Assembly: GCA_003164415.1 (NCBI GenBank)
Contig: PLTK01000070.1
Span: forward strand, 1-7,167
Length of the DNA stretch: 7,167 nt
Origin: Methanobacterium sp.
Lineage (GTDB): Archaea; Methanobacteriota; Methanobacteria; Methanobacteriales; Methanobacteriaceae
Direction of reading: 5' to 3'
Both the position numbers and the translations under genes were made by a program. Numbering within the stretch: the first letter of the stretch is position 1; every line of letters starts with the position of its first letter. Shown piece by piece: positions 4,898 through 7,167 of this stretch. The notes below the pieces were generated by a model. The model was not told where the DNA came from, searched no databases, and was given only the letters and a program-made list of their open reading frames with translations.

Positions 4898-6637
4898 ATG
4901 ATTACTTCTAAATATTATACGGGATTAGTTGTGATAATATTTTGTTTTGCATTTTTTATAATGGTTTCTGGATCTGCGGCAGCAACAGCCAATGTTAATA
5001 CAACACATATGGTCATTAATCAAAGTTCAAATCATACCACAACAGAATTAAACACAATAAAATCAAATATTAAGATTAATAATTCCAAATCATTAAATTT
5101 AACGCATAAAACAGCAATAAACGATCCGCAGATATATAAAAATGGGGTAGCCGTAGCAAGAGGTGGACATCCTGCAGGATATATTTTTCCATCCATTGGA
5201 TCGGCTGTTAATGCCGCTCTTAGTGGGGATACGATAATGCTTGAAAATGGGGGTGTATTCAATGAAACAAACATGACCATCACCAAAAATTTAGCATTTG
5301 ATGTATTCAAAAATGGTCAAGCAACAATAAATGCTCAAAGTGAAGGACAAGTATTCTTTATCGTTGGCGGTGTAAGTGTTCAGATGAAGAACTTGATAAT
5401 TGAAAATGGAAAAGCAAGTGGTGGTGGAGCTATCGGTAATGTAGGTGCACTGACACTAACAAACTGCATTTTTAAAGATAACACAGCAACAAGTAACGGA
5501 GGTGCTATAAGCAATGATGGAACTTTAACAGTTAATAACTGCACTTTTACAAATAACACAGCAGCAAATGAGGGTGGTGCTATTTACAATCTTCCTATGG
5601 GATTCAAATTATTGGATAGTACTTTTACAGCTAATAAAGCAATAAATGGTGGTGCAGTTTACAATGAGGGTGGTGCTGTAAATTATCCTGTAGCAATTAT
5701 AGGAAGCACATTTAAAAATAACACTGCAATAAATTATGGTGAAGGTGGAGCAATTTACAACACGGGTAATATAAAAGTAACAAAAACTAATTTCACAGGT
5801 AATAATGGAACCTTTTCTAGTGGTGCAATTCAAAATAACCATACAGGCGCTATAGCTTTAACATCATGCCAATTCTTAGCCAATACAGCACAATTTGGAG
5901 GTGCTATTGGAAATGATGGTTATTTAAGCTTAACTGGAAGCAGCTTCATAGGGAATATTGCAACAGCAGGCATTGATAAAGGTGGTGCTGCTATTTATAA
6001 CGATGGTAAAACCATGGTTACAGCCAGTCTATTTACTAGTAACAAGGCAAGTAACATTGGGGGGGCAGTTGATAATGAAATAGCCGGTATCTTTGACGTG
6101 AGTACCAGTACATTTACATATAACACTGCAATTAATAGCGGCGGTGCAATTGAAAATGGAAATGGTTGTATAACTAATGCTCATTTAAACAGGATAGTAT
6201 ATAACACTGCTAAGTTGGGAAGTGCTATCGACAATGATGGTATAAAAGTAAATGCCATACTTAATTGGTGGGGATGTAACACAGGAGCTAACATCGCGAA
6301 ACAGATTAAATCAGAAAAAGGAACTGTAAATTACAATCCTTGGATTGTATTAAACATCACAAGAAGTCCAGCCATTACTTATGTAGGTGGATACTCTAAT
6401 ATCTCAGTTAACTTATTATATGATAGTAACGGTGTCTATGAGAATCCAGCTAAGGGTTCAGTTCCATATACAAGTTATGCAAACTTCAAAACCAATAAAG
6501 GAACAATTAAAAATACTAAGTTCATCGGTGGAAAAGCAGCGTCTTTATTAACACATCTCACAACTCAGGGGGTTGCAACTGTATCGACAACAGTGGATGG
6601 TAAAACCCTAACAACAAATATCCTAATACGAAGATAA
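4898..6637 (+). CDS. Exported adhesin-like protein with right-handed parallel beta-helix repeats
   Basis: This 579-residue protein has a signal peptide (MITSKYY, hydrophobic residues 8-23, Ala-rich cleavage region near 26-31). A Thr/Asn-rich, sequon-rich linker runs to ~75. Residues 76-170 open the solenoid (PSIGSAVNAALSGDTIMLENG is typical of the first coils of such proteins). Eleven GGAIxN-type turns follow at residues 176, 201, 226, 251, 283, 308, 334, 362, 388, 415 and 441, mostly 25-28 apart, each usually preceded by an F-x-x-N-x-A segment. This is the pattern of the polymorphic outer-membrane-protein/parallel beta-helix repeats common in methanogen adhesin-like proteins. A capping motif NWWG (456-459) and NPW (480-482) leads to a C-terminal Ig-like domain, about 490-577. 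No membrane anchor, sortase signal or pseudomurein-binding repeat is seen, so its surface attachment is unclear. The likely role is adhesion or surface interaction, inferred from family. It appears monocistronic. Confidence 0.88.
   Translation: MITSKYYTGLVVIIFCFAFFIMVSGSAAATANVNTTHMVINQSSNHTTTELNTIKSNIKINNSKSLNLTHKTAINDPQIYKNGVAVARGGHPAGYIFPSIGSAVNAALSGDTIMLENGGVFNETNMTITKNLAFDVFKNGQATINAQSEGQVFFIVGGVSVQMKNLIIENGKASGGGAIGNVGALTLTNCIFKDNTATSNGGAISNDGTLTVNNCTFTNNTAANEGGAIYNLPMGFKLLDSTFTANKAINGGAVYNEGGAVNYPVAIIGSTFKNNTAINYGEGGAIYNTGNIKVTKTNFTGNNGTFSSGAIQNNHTGAIALTSCQFLANTAQFGGAIGNDGYLSLTGSSFIGNIATAGIDKGGAAIYNDGKTMVTASLFTSNKASNIGGAVDNEIAGIFDVSTSTFTYNTAINSGGAIENGNGCITNAHLNRIVYNTAKLGSAIDNDGIKVNAILNWWGCNTGANIAKQIKSEKGTVNYNPWIVLNITRSPAITYVGGYSNISVNLLYDSNGVYENPAKGSVPYTSYANFKTNKGTIKNTKFIGGKAASLLTHLTTQGVATVSTTVDGKTLTTNILIRR
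5423..6235 (+). repeat. Eleven beta-helix coil repeats (GGAIxN)
   Basis: The coding DNA for residues 176-446 contains eleven diverged units of about 75-85 bases. The protein signature is (G/S)-(G/S)-A-(I/V)-x-N; the eighth unit has one extra Ala (GGAAIYN) and the last is GSAIDN. Codons for GGTGGTGC recur, but the units are too diverged to be recent duplications. Spacing of 25, 25, 25, 32, 25, 26, 28, 26, 27 and 26 residues shows one longer loop between coils four and five. Confidence 0.8.
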
Positions 6638-6693
6638 TCAACAAATCAAGCCAAAAATACGCATAACACTTTGGATAAGACATAAATAATTCT

Positions 6694-6709
6694 ATCTTTC
6701 TTTTTTTTT
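6694..6709 (+). terminator. T-rich terminator after the adhesin-like gene
   Basis: A pyrimidine tract ending in nine T residues (6701-6709) lies about 60 bases after the TAA stop. No strong hairpin precedes it. It is a plausible archaeal U-tract terminator between convergent genes. Confidence 0.55.
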
Positions 6710-6732
6710 ACACATAAATCAACAAAAATATG

Positions 6733-6776
6733 TAGAATTATATTTATTAATAATTAAGAAATAAAAAATGATTCTA
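6733..6776 (-). terminator. Possible terminator of the flavodoxin-like gene
   Basis: Reading the minus strand, the TAG stop is followed within ten bases by a T6 run (forward A6 at 6763-6768). TAGAAT at 6733-6738 can also pair with ATTCTA at 6771-6776, which includes the stop codon. Together they make a plausible but weak end for the leftward transcript. Confidence 0.35.
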
Positions 6777-7166
6777 AATTAATAGATCTTCAAATGGTTT
6801 GATCATCTCTTTTTTCATTCGTTTATGATAAATTTCCCTTCTCATACTTGGTATTTTAGTTAATAGTGTCAATGTCATGTTTTGTATCCTTGTTTTAGTA
6901 TCTTTCTGTGGGAAATTGTACAATCCATTTTTTTTGTAATATTTATGATCTGCCTGAAATGGAAATCTCATCTTACCATAAATTGCATCTCTGAATATTT
7001 TAGATCCACCAACACCCAGAAAAGTTGGAGGTCTAATATAATCGGATTCTGCTGCTCTTATTACTTGTCTTGCAAGGTTTTCAATTTGTTGGTCTATAAT
7101 ATTTGAATCCCCTATTTCATCCGTTATAAAGTTAACAAGATTTGCATGCTGCCATTCACAGTATCC
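6774..7166 (-). CDS. Probable flavodoxin-like NAD(P)H/FMN oxidoreductase, C-terminal part only
   Basis: The minus-strand frame is open from the right edge to a TAG at 6776-6774, giving 130 residues with the N-terminus outside the window; the ATG at 6971 is internal, not the start. Visible parts are an EWQHANLVNFITDEIGDS stretch and a helix (DQQIENLARQVIRAAES). These are followed by RPPTFLGVGGSKIFRD, then FPFQADHKYYKKNGLYNFP, then a basic tail ending KPFEDLLI. The late GVGG strand and the ADxxYYxxxGLY segment resemble the C-terminal part of flavodoxin-fold NAD(P)H-dependent reductases and WrbA/iron-sulfur-flavoprotein relatives common in methanogens. The N-terminal FMN phosphate-binding loop that would prove it is not in view. 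It would be a cytoplasmic redox enzyme, unrelated in role to the surface proteins, and it converges on the adhesin gene. Confidence 0.6.
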   Translation of the reverse strand, partial: GYCEWQHANLVNFITDEIGDSNIIDQQIENLARQVIRAAESDYIRPPTFLGVGGSKIFRDAIYGKMRFPFQADHKYYKKNGLYNFPQKDTKTRIQNMTLTLLTKIPSMRREIYHKRMKKEMIKPFEDLLI

Positions 7167-7167
7167 T

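Noticed and set aside
5032..5842. Two minus-strand frames inside the beta-helix gene
   Set aside because: They mirror the repetitive coding strand; the Cys/Ile/Tyr-rich products are typical shadow translations.
5423..6235. Beta-helix repeats considered as a recent tandem DNA duplication
   Set aside because: The periodicity is at protein level; DNA copies are diverged and unit lengths vary.
6882..7106. 74-codon plus-strand frame at the right edge
   Set aside because: It is antisense to the longer open flavodoxin-like frame and its product looks like non-coding translation.

Overview
The window is AT-rich, with TATA-box-like promoter elements, T-run terminators, a few clear GGAGG/GGTGG ribosome binding sites, and several large exported proteins built from Ig-like domains or beta-helix repeats. 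This combination suggests a methanogenic archaeon of the Methanobacteriales, most likely Methanobacterium or a close relative. That placement is inferred from protein style and composition; no rRNA or tRNA is present to confirm it.

Layout, left to right. (1) Positions 1-200 hold no gene, but contain a T-run, a perfect dyad and TATA-like boxes before the first gene. (2) 201-1535 (+) encodes an exported protein with two tandem Ig-like domains followed by a PsbP-like domain, ending at a 13-T tract. (3) 1557-1848 is a convergent gap with what may be a decayed coding remnant. (4) On the minus strand, a two-gene unit consists of a 481-residue exported protein with four Ig-like domains (3562-2117) and a small, charged helical protein (2124-1849) whose longest frame overlaps it by 8 bases. 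(5) 3563-3983 is a divergent intergenic region rich in inverted repeats. (6) 3984-4538 (+) is a TetR-family regulator with a hairpin-plus-T-run terminator. (7) 4588-4897 is another AT-rich gap with a 9-bp-arm inverted repeat and an imperfect direct repeat. (8) 4898-6637 (+) is an exported, parallel beta-helix adhesin-like protein with eleven GGAIxN-type coils. (9) 6774-7166 (-) is the C-terminal part of a probable flavodoxin-like oxidoreductase running off the right edge.

How the genes may work together: three architecturally different exported proteins surround one TetR regulator, which is divergent from one of them and upstream of another. The simplest reading is a cell-surface locus with local transcriptional control. 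The sequence supports export and repeat architecture strongly, the regulatory link only by position and by inverted repeats in the promoter region. I see no mobile element, CRISPR array, RNA gene or defence system. No undescribed system is clearly demonstrated; the best leads are the TetR/Ig-protein divergent unit, the Ig-PsbP fusion and the small overlapping helical protein.
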